Shown piece by piece: positions 10,629 through 18,443 of a DNA stretch of 64,000 bases. The stretch's first letter is position 1. Each line of letters starts with the position of its first letter. The notes beneath the pieces were generated by a model. The model worked only from the letters and a program-made list of their open reading frames with translations, was not told the DNA's origin and ran no database searches. Position numbers and translations under genes: made by a program. The stretch is from Mycobacterium paraense (GTDB lineage Bacteria > Actinomycetota > Actinomycetes > Mycobacteriales > Mycobacteriaceae): assembly GCF_002101815.1 (NCBI RefSeq), contig NZ_LQPM01000010.1, positions 186,001 to 250,000 of the forward strand. Reading direction: 5' to 3'.

Positions 10629-11642
10629 ATGGCCGAACGAAACCGTCGCTTCCTGCTCCGCGAACGCCCCACCGGACGCATCGGCCCCAACACCTTCGAG
10701 CTGAGCGAGGAGGCGGTGCCCGACATCGGCGACGGCGAGGCGCTGGTCCGCGTCGGCTGGATCTCCCTCGACCCGACGAACCGGATGTGGATCAACGACA
10801 CGCCGACATACCTGCCGCCGGTGGGCATCGGCGAGGTCATGCGCGCTGCCGGCCTGGGTGAGGTCGTCGCGTCGAAGAACCCGAATTTTGCGGTCGGTCA
10901 GGCCGTGCAGGGACTGCTCGGGTGGCAGGACTACGCGGTCATCTCGCCCACCGCGTTCGTGATGCCCGTCGACATCGCCGAGGGCATTTCGCCGAGCGCC
11001 TACTTGGGGGCGCTGGGGTCGACCGGGCTGACCGCCTGGATCGGCATCCGCGATATCGGCAAGCCCAAGCAGGGCGAGACGGTCGTGGTGTCCGCGGCGG
11101 CGGGCGCCGTGGGGTCGGTCGCCGGGCAGCTCGCCAAGGCCGACGGCGCCCGCGTCGTCGGGATCGCCGGCGGCCCCGAGAAGTGTGCCCTGCTCACCGA
11201 GCAGCTCGGTTTCGACGCGGCCGTCGACCATCGCGCCGCCGACTGGGCCGCCCAGCTCGCCGCGGCCACCCCCGACGGCATCGACGTCGACTTCGAAAAC
11301 GTCGGCGGCGACATCATGGACGCCGTCTTCGCGCGGCTGAATATCGGTGCGCGCGTTGCACTGTGCGGCCTGATCTCCGGCTACAACGCGGCCGATCCCC
11401 CGCCGGGACCGCGCGCCTTCGGCAACCTGCTCATCCAGCGCGCGACGGTGCGGGGCTTCATCGTCCTCGACCACCTCGGGCGGGCGCCGGAGGCGGCCGG
11501 CGAGATCGCGGGCCTGATCGCCGACGGCAGGCTCACGCCGCTCGAGACCGTCGTCGAGGGCTTCGAGCAGCTGCCGACGGCGATCAACATGCTGTTCGAC
11601 GGGAAGAACGTCGGCAAGCTCGTCGTGAAATTGTCGAGCTAG
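10629..11642 (+). CDS. NADP-dependent oxidoreductase, LTB4-dehydrogenase/curcumin-reductase type MDR
   Basis: 337 residues from ATG 10629 (an in-frame ATG at 10605 overlaps the divergent gene). Zinc-free medium-chain reductase: the N-terminal cover domain has GWISLDPTNRMWIND, characteristic of the PtgR/CurA group, and the Rossmann domain carries TVVVSAAAGAVGSVAGQLAK (about 149-168), with the AxxGxxG NADP loop, and ENVGGDIMDAVFARL. Such enzymes reduce the C=C of alpha,beta-unsaturated ketones and aldehydes. No zinc ligands. The next start is four bases after the stop, so it may be cotranscribed with the small EF-Tu-like gene. Confidence 0.9.
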   Translation: MAERNRRFLLRERPTGRIGPNTFELSEEAVPDIGDGEALVRVGWISLDPTNRMWINDTPTYLPPVGIGEVMRAAGLGEVVASKNPNFAVGQAVQGLLGWQDYAVISPTAFVMPVDIAEGISPSAYLGALGSTGLTAWIGIRDIGKPKQGETVVVSAAAGAVGSVAGQLAKADGARVVGIAGGPEKCALLTEQLGFDAAVDHRAADWAAQLAAATPDGIDVDFENVGGDIMDAVFARLNIGARVALCGLISGYNAADPPPGPRAFGNLLIQRATVRGFIVLDHLGRAPEAAGEIAGLIADGRLTPLETVVEGFEQLPTAINMLFDGKNVGKLVVKLSS

Positions 11643-11646
11643 CTAC

Positions 11647-11916
11647 ATGTTTCGCATGACGGTCCAGGACGTGTTCGTGATCCGCGGTCGCGGGGCGGTG
11701 GCCACCGGCCGCGTGGAGTACGGGGAGCTGCGCGTCGGCGACCAGGTGAAGATCAACGACGGGCCGACCGTCCGGGTGGACGCGATTGAGGCTCTGCGCA
11801 AGAAAATCGACACCGCGACTTCCGGTGACAACGTCGGTTTGCTTTTCAAGGCGCTCGACAAAAACGATCTTGCCGCCGGGGACGTAATCACCTCGTCAGG
11901 CACCTTTTTGGCATAA
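11647..11916 (+). CDS. orphan EF-Tu domain 2-like small protein
   Basis: 89 residues from ATG 11647; ATG 11656 would give a cleaner start at MTVQDVFVIRGRGAVATGRV. The sequence resembles the second (beta-barrel) domain of EF-Tu/EF-1A: DVFVIRGRGAVATGRVEYG-x-L-x-VGD, then a GDNVGLLFKAL-like stretch matching the domain 2 segment that follows the GTPase domain in translation factors, and AAGDVITSSG. There is no GTPase domain. In EF-Tu this barrel contacts the aminoacyl end of tRNA; what a free copy does is unknown. It lies four bases after the oxidoreductase gene on the same strand. Confidence 0.75.
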   Translation: MFRMTVQDVFVIRGRGAVATGRVEYGELRVGDQVKINDGPTVRVDAIEALRKKIDTATSGDNVGLLFKALDKNDLAAGDVITSSGTFLA

Positions 11917-11972
11917 GCCGGGCCAAGTCATATCTATCGCGGTCGCAAGGCCGCGCCTCTAATGTCTTCGCC

Positions 11973-13415
11973 ATGGCATCCCGCGTTCCCTCACCCACGA
12001 CGGCCGCGGACGCCGTCCCCCAGCTGCGCCGGGGTCTCGCCAACCGGCACATCCAATTGATCGCGATCGGCGGGGCGATCGGCACCGGGCTCTTCATGGG
12101 CAGCGGAAAGACGATCTCGCTCGCCGGCCCGGCGGTACTGCTGGTGTACGCGATCATCGGGTTTTTCGTGTTCTTCGTGCTACGGGCGATGGGCGAGCTG
12201 CTGTTGTCGAATCTGAAGTACAAGTCGTTCGTCGACTTCGCGGCAGACCTGTTGGGGCCCGCGGCGGGCTTTTTCGTCGGCTGGTCGTACTGGTTCGCCT
12301 GGATCGTCACGGGGATCGCGGAGATCGTCGCGATCGCCGGCTACTCGAAGTTCTGGTGGCCCAACGTGCCCCTGTGGTTGCCGGCGCTGGTGGCGGGCTG
12401 CCTGATTCTCGCGTTGAACCTGTTCAACGTCCGCAACTTCGGGGAGATGGAGTTCTGGTTCGCCCTGATCAAGGTCGCCGCGATCGGGTGTCTCATCGTG
12501 GTGGGCGCCGTGCTCGTGGCGACGGATTTCGTTTCGCCGCAAGGCCATCGGGCGGCGGTGGGCAACCTCTGGAACGACGGCGGATTCTTCGCCACGGGAT
12601 TCCTGGGCATCGTCGGCGGGTTCCAGATCGCGTTCTTTGCGTTCGTGGGCGTGGAACTCGTCGGCGCCGCGGCCGCCGAGACGGCCAACCCGCGCCACAC
12701 GCTGCCGCGGGCCATCAACGCGGTCCCGCTTCGGGTGGGGATCTTCTACATCGGCGCGCTGCTGGCGATCCTCACCGTCGTCCCGTGGCGCCGCTTCGCC
12801 GGCGGCCAGTCGCCGTTTGTGACGATGTTCTCGCTGGCGGGGCTTGCCGCCGCGGCCTCGATCGTCAACTTCGTGGTCACCACCGCGGCGGCCTCGTCGG
12901 CCAACTCGGGCGTGTTCTCCACCGGCCGGATGCTCTTCGGTCTGGCGGACAAGGGCGGCGCCCCGGCTCCGTTTCGGAAGCTGAACCGCGGCGGGGTGCC
13001 GGCGAGGGCGCTTTTTCTGACGGCGGCGCTGCTGCTGACCGCCATTCCGCTGCTGTACGTGGGCGGTTCCGTGATGGGCGCCTTCACGCTGGTGACCACC
13101 GTGGCGTCGCTGTTGTTCATGTTCGTCTGGGCGATGATCGTCGTCAGTTACCTCGTCTACCGCCGCCGCCACCCGCAACGTCATGCCCGGTCCGCGTACA
13201 AGATGCCGGCCGGCGTGGTGATGTGCTGGGCCATCCTCGGCTTCTTCGCGTTCGTGATCTGGACGCTGTGCACCGAACACGAAACCGCGATCGCCCTGGC
13301 GTGGTTTCCGCTGTGGTTCGTGGCCCTGGCGGCCGGTTGGCTCGTCGTCCGGCGCCGGCCCGGGCGCGCCGAACGGTACCGCCACTTCCAGGCCGAACTC
13401 GACCGGGCCGCCTGA
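11973..13415 (+). CDS. cycA: CycA-type D-serine/D-alanine/glycine permease
   Basis: 480 residues, about twelve membrane helices. The N-terminus LRRGLANRHIQLIAIGGAIG, then TGLFMGSGKTISLAGP and RAMGELLLSNLKYKSF are close to E. coli CycA, as are AFVGVELVGAAAAETANP and SSANSGVFSTGRMLFGLA in helices 6 and 8. APC superfamily amino-acid:proton symporter in the inner membrane. CycA imports glycine, D-alanine and D-serine; in mycobacteria its loss gives D-cycloserine resistance (established for M. bovis BCG). No linked catabolic gene here. Expected to have its own promoter in the 56 bases upstream. Confidence 0.9.
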   Translation: MASRVPSPTTAADAVPQLRRGLANRHIQLIAIGGAIGTGLFMGSGKTISLAGPAVLLVYAIIGFFVFFVLRAMGELLLSNLKYKSFVDFAADLLGPAAGFFVGWSYWFAWIVTGIAEIVAIAGYSKFWWPNVPLWLPALVAGCLILALNLFNVRNFGEMEFWFALIKVAAIGCLIVVGAVLVATDFVSPQGHRAAVGNLWNDGGFFATGFLGIVGGFQIAFFAFVGVELVGAAAAETANPRHTLPRAINAVPLRVGIFYIGALLAILTVVPWRRFAGGQSPFVTMFSLAGLAAAASIVNFVVTTAAASSANSGVFSTGRMLFGLADKGGAPAPFRKLNRGGVPARALFLTAALLLTAIPLLYVGGSVMGAFTLVTTVASLLFMFVWAMIVVSYLVYRRRHPQRHARSAYKMPAGVVMCWAILGFFAFVIWTLCTEHETAIALAWFPLWFVALAAGWLVVRRRPGRAERYRHFQAELDRAA

Positions 13416-13524
13416 CGCCGCTCCGCGGCCGGGGGTTCTTGGGATCGGTAGCCAATCGCGCGTTCTGTACTTGCCGCAACGACGACGCCAACCAGGCGGC
13501 GCCACGTGAAAGGAAGTCAGACAG

Positions 13525-13779
13525 ATGAAGCTTGTTCCCGCCAGCCTCGAACAGCAGGTCAACCGGGTCGACCGTCAGCGCAGCCTGTACATCGGGATCG
13601 CGAACGCCTTGGTTGCGGTCTGGAGCGTCTACCGCGTGATCTGGGGGTTCTACCTGGCAATGACCTTCGATTGGGTCGCCGGCGCCATGATTCCGCAGCT
13701 GCTGCTCTGGGTCGTGATCGGTGTCATCTCGGGGGTCGTGGCCTTCGCGTTCCTGACCCGCTATTTCAAGGGCAGTTGA
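13525..13779 (+). CDS. small two-helix membrane protein
   Basis: 84 residues, ATG 13525 with AAAGGAAG just upstream. Two hydrophobic segments: about 22-47 (LYIGIANALVAVWSVYRVIWGFYLA) and about 52-78 (AGAMIPQLLLWVVIGVISGVVAF), with a short basic tail. No recognised family. Its end is followed by a strong intrinsic terminator (13799-13831), which suggests it is well expressed and forms its own unit, separate from cycA 110 bases upstream. Confidence 0.7.
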   Translation: MKLVPASLEQQVNRVDRQRSLYIGIANALVAVWSVYRVIWGFYLAMTFDWVAGAMIPQLLLWVVIGVISGVVAFAFLTRYFKGS

Positions 13780-13798
13780 TCCGGCCCGCCGGAAGCGG

Positions 13799-13831
13799 AA
13801 AGTCCCGAATCTGCTTGAGATTCGGGACTTT
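13799..13831. terminator. strong bidirectional hairpin terminator
   Basis: A perfect 14-base-pair inverted repeat (13799-13812 with 13818-13831) around a five-base loop, located 20 bases after the two-helix protein gene and 14 bases before the stop of the convergent VOC gene. AAA at the outer 5' side and TTT at the outer 3' side give T-tracts in both directions. It should end transcription from both sides. It is the clearest intrinsic terminator in the window. Confidence 0.88.
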
Positions 13832-13844
13832 TCCCGTTGTCGGC

Positions 13845-14255
<411 letters not shown>

Positions 14256-14259
14256 GGCG

Positions 14260-14715
14260 TCAGGCTAGGTGCGGCCCGCCGACGGGCGCTTCTCGATTCC
14301 TGATCGGTCTGGTCACCTGCTTGGCGACGCACGGCGGTATGCCCGCGGTCGCGTCGGCCGCCCGACGCCGGTAGGCGCTGGGCGGCATGCCGACCAGCTC
14401 GGTGAACCGGGTGCTGAACGTGCCCAGCGACGAGCAGCCGACCGCGAAACAGACCTCGGTGACGCTGAGGTCGCCGCGACGCAGCAACGCCATCGCCCGT
14501 TCGATGCGCCGCGTCATCAGGTAGGAATAGGGCGATTCGCCGTAGGCGCGCCGGAATTCACGGCTGAGGTGCCCGGCGGACATGTGCACCCCGCGGGCGA
14601 GCGCCTCGACGTCCAGCGGCTGCGCGTAGTCCCGGTCGATCCGGTCGCGGACGCGGCGCAGCAGCGCGAGGTCGCGCAGTTGCTGTTGGGTGGGCATGGC
14701 GGTCACGTTGGCCAT
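14260..14715 (-). CDS. AraC/XylS-family transcriptional regulator, short form
   Basis: 151 residues, start taken at ATG 14713-14715 (MANVTAMPTQQQ); the upstream open frame overlaps the PlsC gene and is Arg/Pro-rich noise. The protein is essentially only the AraC DNA-binding domain: LLRRVRDRIDRDYAQPLDVEALA, HMSAGHLSREFRRAYGESPY (first HTH) and VTEVCFAVGCSSLGTFSTRF (second HTH), with no N-terminal effector domain, so activity is likely set by its own level or by a partner. Four bases upstream of the VOC gene, which it may regulate together with itself. Confidence 0.88.
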   Translation of the reverse strand: MANVTAMPTQQQLRDLALLRRVRDRIDRDYAQPLDVEALARGVHMSAGHLSREFRRAYGESPYSYLMTRRIERAMALLRRGDLSVTEVCFAVGCSSLGTFSTRFTELVGMPPSAYRRRAADATAGIPPCVAKQVTRPIRNREAPVGGPHLA

Positions 14716-14729
14716 GTTGCCACCCGGGC

Positions 14730-15584
14730 CTAGGGCGTCGCCGCGTCGCGCCACGCCAACGGATTGAGGTTGCGGTATGGGTCGGTGGCGCGCAGCGCTC
14801 GGAGGTCCGCCAGGCTTTCCTCGAGCGCGCGTTGCGTTTGGTCCTTGACGAGCTCGACCCACTGCGGGCCGTCGACACCCAGCGGCCTGCTGGTATCGAT
14901 CGGCGACCCGAACCGCAGATACATGCGCTGGGGCCTGGGAATCAGGGTTGGCCCGATCCCCCGCAGCAAGGGCATCGCCATGTCCGGGCGCCCGTTCAGC
15001 CTGCGGCCCAACGCCTCGCTGAGTTTTCCGTACGCGCCATCGCGGGTCGTCCAGCTGCGATAGACGTCGTCGCCGCCGACAAGGGCGGCCGGCACGATCG
15101 GGTAGCCGTTTTCCACCGAAAGCCGCGCGAATCCCGCGCGTCCCTGCCAGCGCAGGGTGTACTCCTCCCCTTTGAACTTTGCGATCTCGCGGCCGCCCCC
15201 GGGGAACACCAGGATGGTTTGGTCGTCGCGCATGAGCTCCCGCGCGGTCTCCGGCGCGCCGACCACCGCACCGAACGCTGCGATCAGGTCGGCGGGCAGT
15301 CCACGCATCCGTCCGAAGCCCCGTTCCGCCAGCGGGCGCACCCGGGTTCCGATCGTGCGTCGCACCGTATCGGAGATCAAGAAGACCTCGGAGCCGAACT
15401 GAGTGTGGTTGCCCACCAACAGGAATCGCCCGTCGCCGGGAAGGTTTTCGATGCCGTCCACGTAGGGTCGGGAAACCGCGAAGACGGGGTGCAGGCGGTC
15501 GCTCACGGTGTCGAGCAGCCGGCGCAGCGTCTGCACCCGCGCGCTGGGCTCCGTGATGGTGGCCAGGCCGGTGTTCTCAGCCAC
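14730..15584 (-). CDS. PlsC/DGAT-like lysophospholipid acyltransferase
   Basis: 284 residues, ATG 15582-15584. Block I is LLVGNHTQFGSEVFLI, an HxxxxE variant of the acyltransferase HX4D motif (Asp replaced by Glu, or the motif is shifted). Block III-like FPGGGREIAKFKGEEYTLRWQGRAGFARL fits the DAGAT/LPAT subgroup found in mycobacteria. It would acylate a lyso-lipid or diacylglycerol at the inner membrane. Its first eight bases overlap the end of the methyltransferase gene, so the two are translated together; the pair is read from the region bearing the TetR operator. Confidence 0.85.
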   Translation of the reverse strand: MAENTGLATITEPSARVQTLRRLLDTVSDRLHPVFAVSRPYVDGIENLPGDGRFLLVGNHTQFGSEVFLISDTVRRTIGTRVRPLAERGFGRMRGLPADLIAAFGAVVGAPETARELMRDDQTILVFPGGGREIAKFKGEEYTLRWQGRAGFARLSVENGYPIVPAALVGGDDVYRSWTTRDGAYGKLSEALGRRLNGRPDMAMPLLRGIGPTLIPRPQRMYLRFGSPIDTSRPLGVDGPQWVELVKDQTQRALEESLADLRALRATDPYRNLNPLAWRDAATP

Positions 15585-16389
15585 GATCGTCGGCTTCCGG
15601 ACGGGAGAACACGACGGTTTGCGAGGGCGGGCCGAGTCGCGTTGGGCTGGGCAGCATTTCGACCTTCATCTGGGGGTCGGCGGCGCGGCCAAGGGCCTTC
15701 AGCGCCGACGGGCTGTAGGCACGCAGTGCGCTGATGAAACCGTCGTGCAGCCCGGGCTGAATCGACGACCAGGGCATCAGCGCCAGGTGGAGTGGCAGCG
15801 CCATCACCGGAAACAGCAGCACCGCCAACGGACCCCGCCGTTTGAGGTCGATGACGAGGAAGCGCTTGCCCACCCGGGTGGCCTCCGCGATCGCCCGGCT
15901 GGCCACGGCCGGCGGCAGGTGATGAAACGCCAGCGCGAACACCACGAGGTCGTAGCTGTCGTCGGCGGCGTCGATCGCCGTCGCGTCGATCACCTGCGTC
16001 CGCGCCCGCGGGTGCTTCCCGAGGTCGCCCGCGGCGATGTTGGCCACGGACGTCGGGTCCAGGTCGCTGACCGTGACGGTGGCCGTCGGGTGCAGCTCGA
16101 GGATCTGCGCCGAAAGCTTTCCGTGCCCCGCACCGATCTCCAGGATGCGCGGATGCGGAATGTCGGCGACGACTTCCAGCGCGGTGCGCGCGTGCCTCTC
16201 GTGCTGCTTGGTCAGGGTGCCCATCCGGTCGAGCATCCGAATGACCTTCTGCTTGACCTCGTCCGCCACGTCGTCGCGGTCGAGATACTCCAGCGCATCC
16301 GTCTCGAACTGACGGTCCAGCCACGACGCGTCGGGGCCGCCCCGGGGCATGGTCGCTATGTCTGCCTGCAGCACATCGGTCGTGGCCAT
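15577..16389 (-). CDS. class I SAM-dependent methyltransferase, membrane-associated lipid type
   Basis: 270 residues, ATG 16387-16389 with a GAAGGAGG-like run upstream. N-terminal region FETDALEYLDRDDVADEVKQKVIRMLDRMG; SAM loop ILEIGAGHGKLSAQILELHP (about 81-100); VVFALAFHHLPP as post-motif; then a hydrophobic stretch PLAVLLFPVMALPLHLALM that may hold it on the membrane. First gene of a two-gene operon with the PlsC acyltransferase, so a lipid substrate is likely. Divergent from the TetR gene; the shared 80-base region holds a palindromic operator, so TetR probably represses this operon. Confidence 0.85.
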   Translation of the reverse strand: MATTDVLQADIATMPRGGPDASWLDRQFETDALEYLDRDDVADEVKQKVIRMLDRMGTLTKQHERHARTALEVVADIPHPRILEIGAGHGKLSAQILELHPTATVTVSDLDPTSVANIAAGDLGKHPRARTQVIDATAIDAADDSYDLVVFALAFHHLPPAVASRAIAEATRVGKRFLVIDLKRRGPLAVLLFPVMALPLHLALMPWSSIQPGLHDGFISALRAYSPSALKALGRAADPQMKVEMLPSPTRLGPPSQTVVFSRPEADDRG

Positions 16390-16435
16390 CGCGGCCTCCT
16401 TCGTCGTTGTCAGTCCGTTCTCGTCACCACCATAA

Positions 16436-16463
16436 CAAACGAACCGGTTCGTCTGTCTATGAT
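16436..16463. promoter_or_regulatory. TetR operator and leaderless tetR promoter
   Basis: ACGAACCGGTTCGT at 16439-16452 is a perfect 14-base palindrome, extending to an imperfect 20-mer at 16436-16455. TATGAT at 16458-16463 reads as a -10 box for the rightward tetR gene; the GTG start at 16470 then lies at the expected transcription start, so the tetR mRNA would be leaderless. The palindrome occupies the -35/spacer region, the usual place for autorepression, and also sits upstream of the leftward methyltransferase-PlsC operon. Confidence 0.7.
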
Positions 16464-16469
16464 ATTCCC

Positions 16470-17060
16470 GTGAGGACCAAGACCGAGTTGCGCGGCGAGA
16501 TACTTGCGGCCGCCCGTGCCGAGTTCGCCCAGTACGGCTTGGCCGGGGCGCGCATCGACCGCATCGCTCGCGCGGCCAGCGCCAGCAAGGAACGGCTGTA
16601 CGCGCACTTCGGCGACAAGGAGACCCTCTTTCGGGACGTCGTTGCCACCGACGGCGCGGAGTTCTTTCACGCCGTCGAATTGCGCCCCGAGGCGGTGCCC
16701 GAGTTCGTCGGCGGCGTCTTCGACCTGGCGCAGCGGCGGCCCGAACACCTGCGGATGATCACCTGGGCCCAGCTGGAAGGCTTCCCGCTCGACAAGCCGG
16801 AGTTCGACGGAGAGCACCCACCCGAAAAGGCCCTCGCCGCACTGGAACAGGCCCAAGCCGACGGCCACGTCGACCCTTCCTGGGATCCGCAGCAGCTGCT
16901 GGTGCTCCTGTTCGCGGTCGGCCTGGCCTGGGCGCATTGGCCCGACCCCGCCGCCGTGACGACTGACGCGAAGGTTGTCGCGCGCCGCCGCGCCGCGGCC
17001 GTCGAGGCGGCCGCCCGCATCGTCAAGCCCGTCGAGAGCGAGCCGTCAGGCCGCCGGTGA
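16470..17060 (+). CDS. TetR-family transcriptional repressor
   Basis: 196 residues from GTG 16470, placed just after a -10 box; an upstream in-frame extension has no support. N-terminal HTH: TKTELRGEILAAARAEFAQYGLAGARIDRIARAASASKERLYAHFGDKETLF, the TetR_N consensus with YxHFGxKExLF. C-terminal ligand domain resembles the TetR_C group with EHLRMITWAQLEG. It should repress itself and the divergent methyltransferase-PlsC operon through the palindrome at 16439-16452; the inducer is not known but a lipid or acyl-CoA is a reasonable guess from the operon content. Confidence 0.92.
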   Translation: MRTKTELRGEILAAARAEFAQYGLAGARIDRIARAASASKERLYAHFGDKETLFRDVVATDGAEFFHAVELRPEAVPEFVGGVFDLAQRRPEHLRMITWAQLEGFPLDKPEFDGEHPPEKALAALEQAQADGHVDPSWDPQQLLVLLFAVGLAWAHWPDPAAVTTDAKVVARRRAAAVEAAARIVKPVESEPSGRR

Positions 17061-17073
17061 TCGGGCGTTCGCC

Positions 17074-17976
17074 CTACGCGCCGACCAGTTCCGGATGGAA
17101 CTTCGCCGCCATGCGGCGCAACCCGTCCTGCCAGTCGACCTTCGTGCCGCCGATGAGCTCGTGCATCCGCTCCCCGTCGGTCGGATTGCCCCGCAGCGCG
17201 TGCGCGCTTTCCTCGAACACCGGCTCCTTGCCGACGAGCGAGCCGAGGTAGGCGCACCACTCCTGCAGGCTGACGGCCTGGTCGCCGCACCAGTTGACGG
17301 TGGTCGCCGGGACCGACGCCGCCTCGAGCAGCTTGGGGACCGTGGCGATGATGTCGTCTTCGTGGATCGGGTTGTAGCGGGCCGGTCCGCCGGGCGGGAC
17401 CGGGATCGGGATGCCGGCCAGCATCATCTCCATGTGGTAGTACGGCCACCCGCCGTTGTTGCCGTAGGGCACGTTGAGGCGGGCGATGGTCGTCGGCACG
17501 TTGAGGATGCGCGCCATCGCCCGGGCGACGACCTCCCCGGCGATCTTGGAGATCGAGTAGGTGGGGAACAAGAACTTGTGGTTGTCGCCGAGCGCGGCTT
17601 GCTCGGTTCGGGGTTCGTCGTCGGGCGGGTCGTAGACGGCCGCCGAGGAGCAGTGCAGGAAGGCCTTCGCCCCGCGGCAGTGGGCCATCAGCAGGCCGAC
17701 CGATTCCGCATTGGCGCCGAGGTCCTTGTCCCAATGCCCGCTCTTGGCGACCGCCAAGTTCAGGACGTAGTCGAAGTCGTCCGGCACGCCGGTGAAGTCC
17801 CCGGCCGCCAGGTCGACGGTCTGACACCGAATCCCCGCCTTCTCGAGGGCTTCTCGTGCGGCGGGATTGCTGAAGCGGGCGATGCCCCACACTTCGTTTT
17901 CCGACGCCAGCGCCAGGGCGATGGGAGTGGCGAGTTGACCGGTCGGGCCGGTGATCAAGATCTTTGAGCCGCGCAT
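17074..17976 (-). CDS. NAD(P)-dependent epimerase/dehydratase (extended SDR)
   Basis: 300 residues from ATG 17974-17976 (MRGSKILITGPTGQLATPIAL), which opens directly on the Rossmann GxxGxxA/G loop; the longer open frame upstream is not credible. Active-site features: Ser-x10-13-Tyr-x3-Lys as CSSAAVYDPP ... PTYSISKIAGE. RLNVPYGNNGGWPYYH is typical of NAD-dependent epimerases. A substrate such as a nucleotide sugar or sterol-like ketone cannot be assigned. Single gene, convergent with tetR and divergent from the small HTH gene. Confidence 0.88.
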   Translation of the reverse strand: MRGSKILITGPTGQLATPIALALASENEVWGIARFSNPAAREALEKAGIRCQTVDLAAGDFTGVPDDFDYVLNLAVAKSGHWDKDLGANAESVGLLMAHCRGAKAFLHCSSAAVYDPPDDEPRTEQAALGDNHKFLFPTYSISKIAGEVVARAMARILNVPTTIARLNVPYGNNGGWPYYHMEMMLAGIPIPVPPGGPARYNPIHEDDIIATVPKLLEAASVPATTVNWCGDQAVSLQEWCAYLGSLVGKEPVFEESAHALRGNPTDGERMHELIGGTKVDWQDGLRRMAAKFHPELVGA

Positions 17977-18064
17977 GCGCTGATAGTAGGCGCTGGCGGC
18001 CGCCGAGACCGACGGTGTCCTCATACCAGGCGCCGTCAGCCCCCGTCGGCTATGTTTTCGGATT

Positions 18065-18355
18065 ATGGACGACCGCGACAAGGACCCGACGGTGGTCTTG
18101 CGGTACCTGGTGGGCCGGCCCCTCGCCGCCACCGAGGTCTACGCGGCGTTCGGTTACCGCAAGTCGGCCTACTACAAGGCGGCTCGCGAGGGCAGGCTGA
18201 TCACCGCCGACAACCTGATCCGGGCGGCCAGTTACTTCGGGCTGAATCCGATCGACCTGCAAGTCCGGTTCGGGCTGGTCGCGCCCGAGGCCGTCACCGA
18301 ATACGTCGAATCGGCGGCGGGCGCGACGAGGCTGCGCGACAAGCCCTCCGTCTGA
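18065..18355 (+). CDS. small helix-turn-helix protein
   Basis: 96 residues, ATG 18065. The central part reads as an HTH domain (AATEVYAAFGYRKSAYYKAAREGRLITADNLIRAASYFGLNPIDL), like the compact DNA-binding proteins seen in mycobacteria and their phages, in which the second helix faces the major groove. The rest (LVAPEAVTEYVESAAGATRL) is a short tail. No effector domain. Monocistronic, divergent from the epimerase gene. Target unknown. Confidence 0.7.
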   Translation: MDDRDKDPTVVLRYLVGRPLAATEVYAAFGYRKSAYYKAAREGRLITADNLIRAASYFGLNPIDLQVRFGLVAPEAVTEYVESAAGATRLRDKPSV

Positions 18356-18408
18356 CGGGACGGCGCGGCACGAAAGTGCCTTCGCGGCAACGACGCCGCC
18401 CGACTTTC

Positions 18409-18422
18409 GCGCATTGTGCTCA
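18409..18422. repeat. 14-base core shared with the acyltransferase-cluster upstream element
   Basis: The 14 bases GCGCATTGTGCTCA here, ending 21 bases before the histidine kinase start, are identical to 28219-28232 upstream of the PapA-like gene and differ in two positions from 23816-23829 upstream of mmpL. It could be a binding site shared by the kinase gene and the acyltransferase/MmpL cluster, or a dispersed intergenic sequence. Confidence 0.45.
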
Positions 18423-18443
18423 CCCGCGCGGTAGGGTCTCGGC

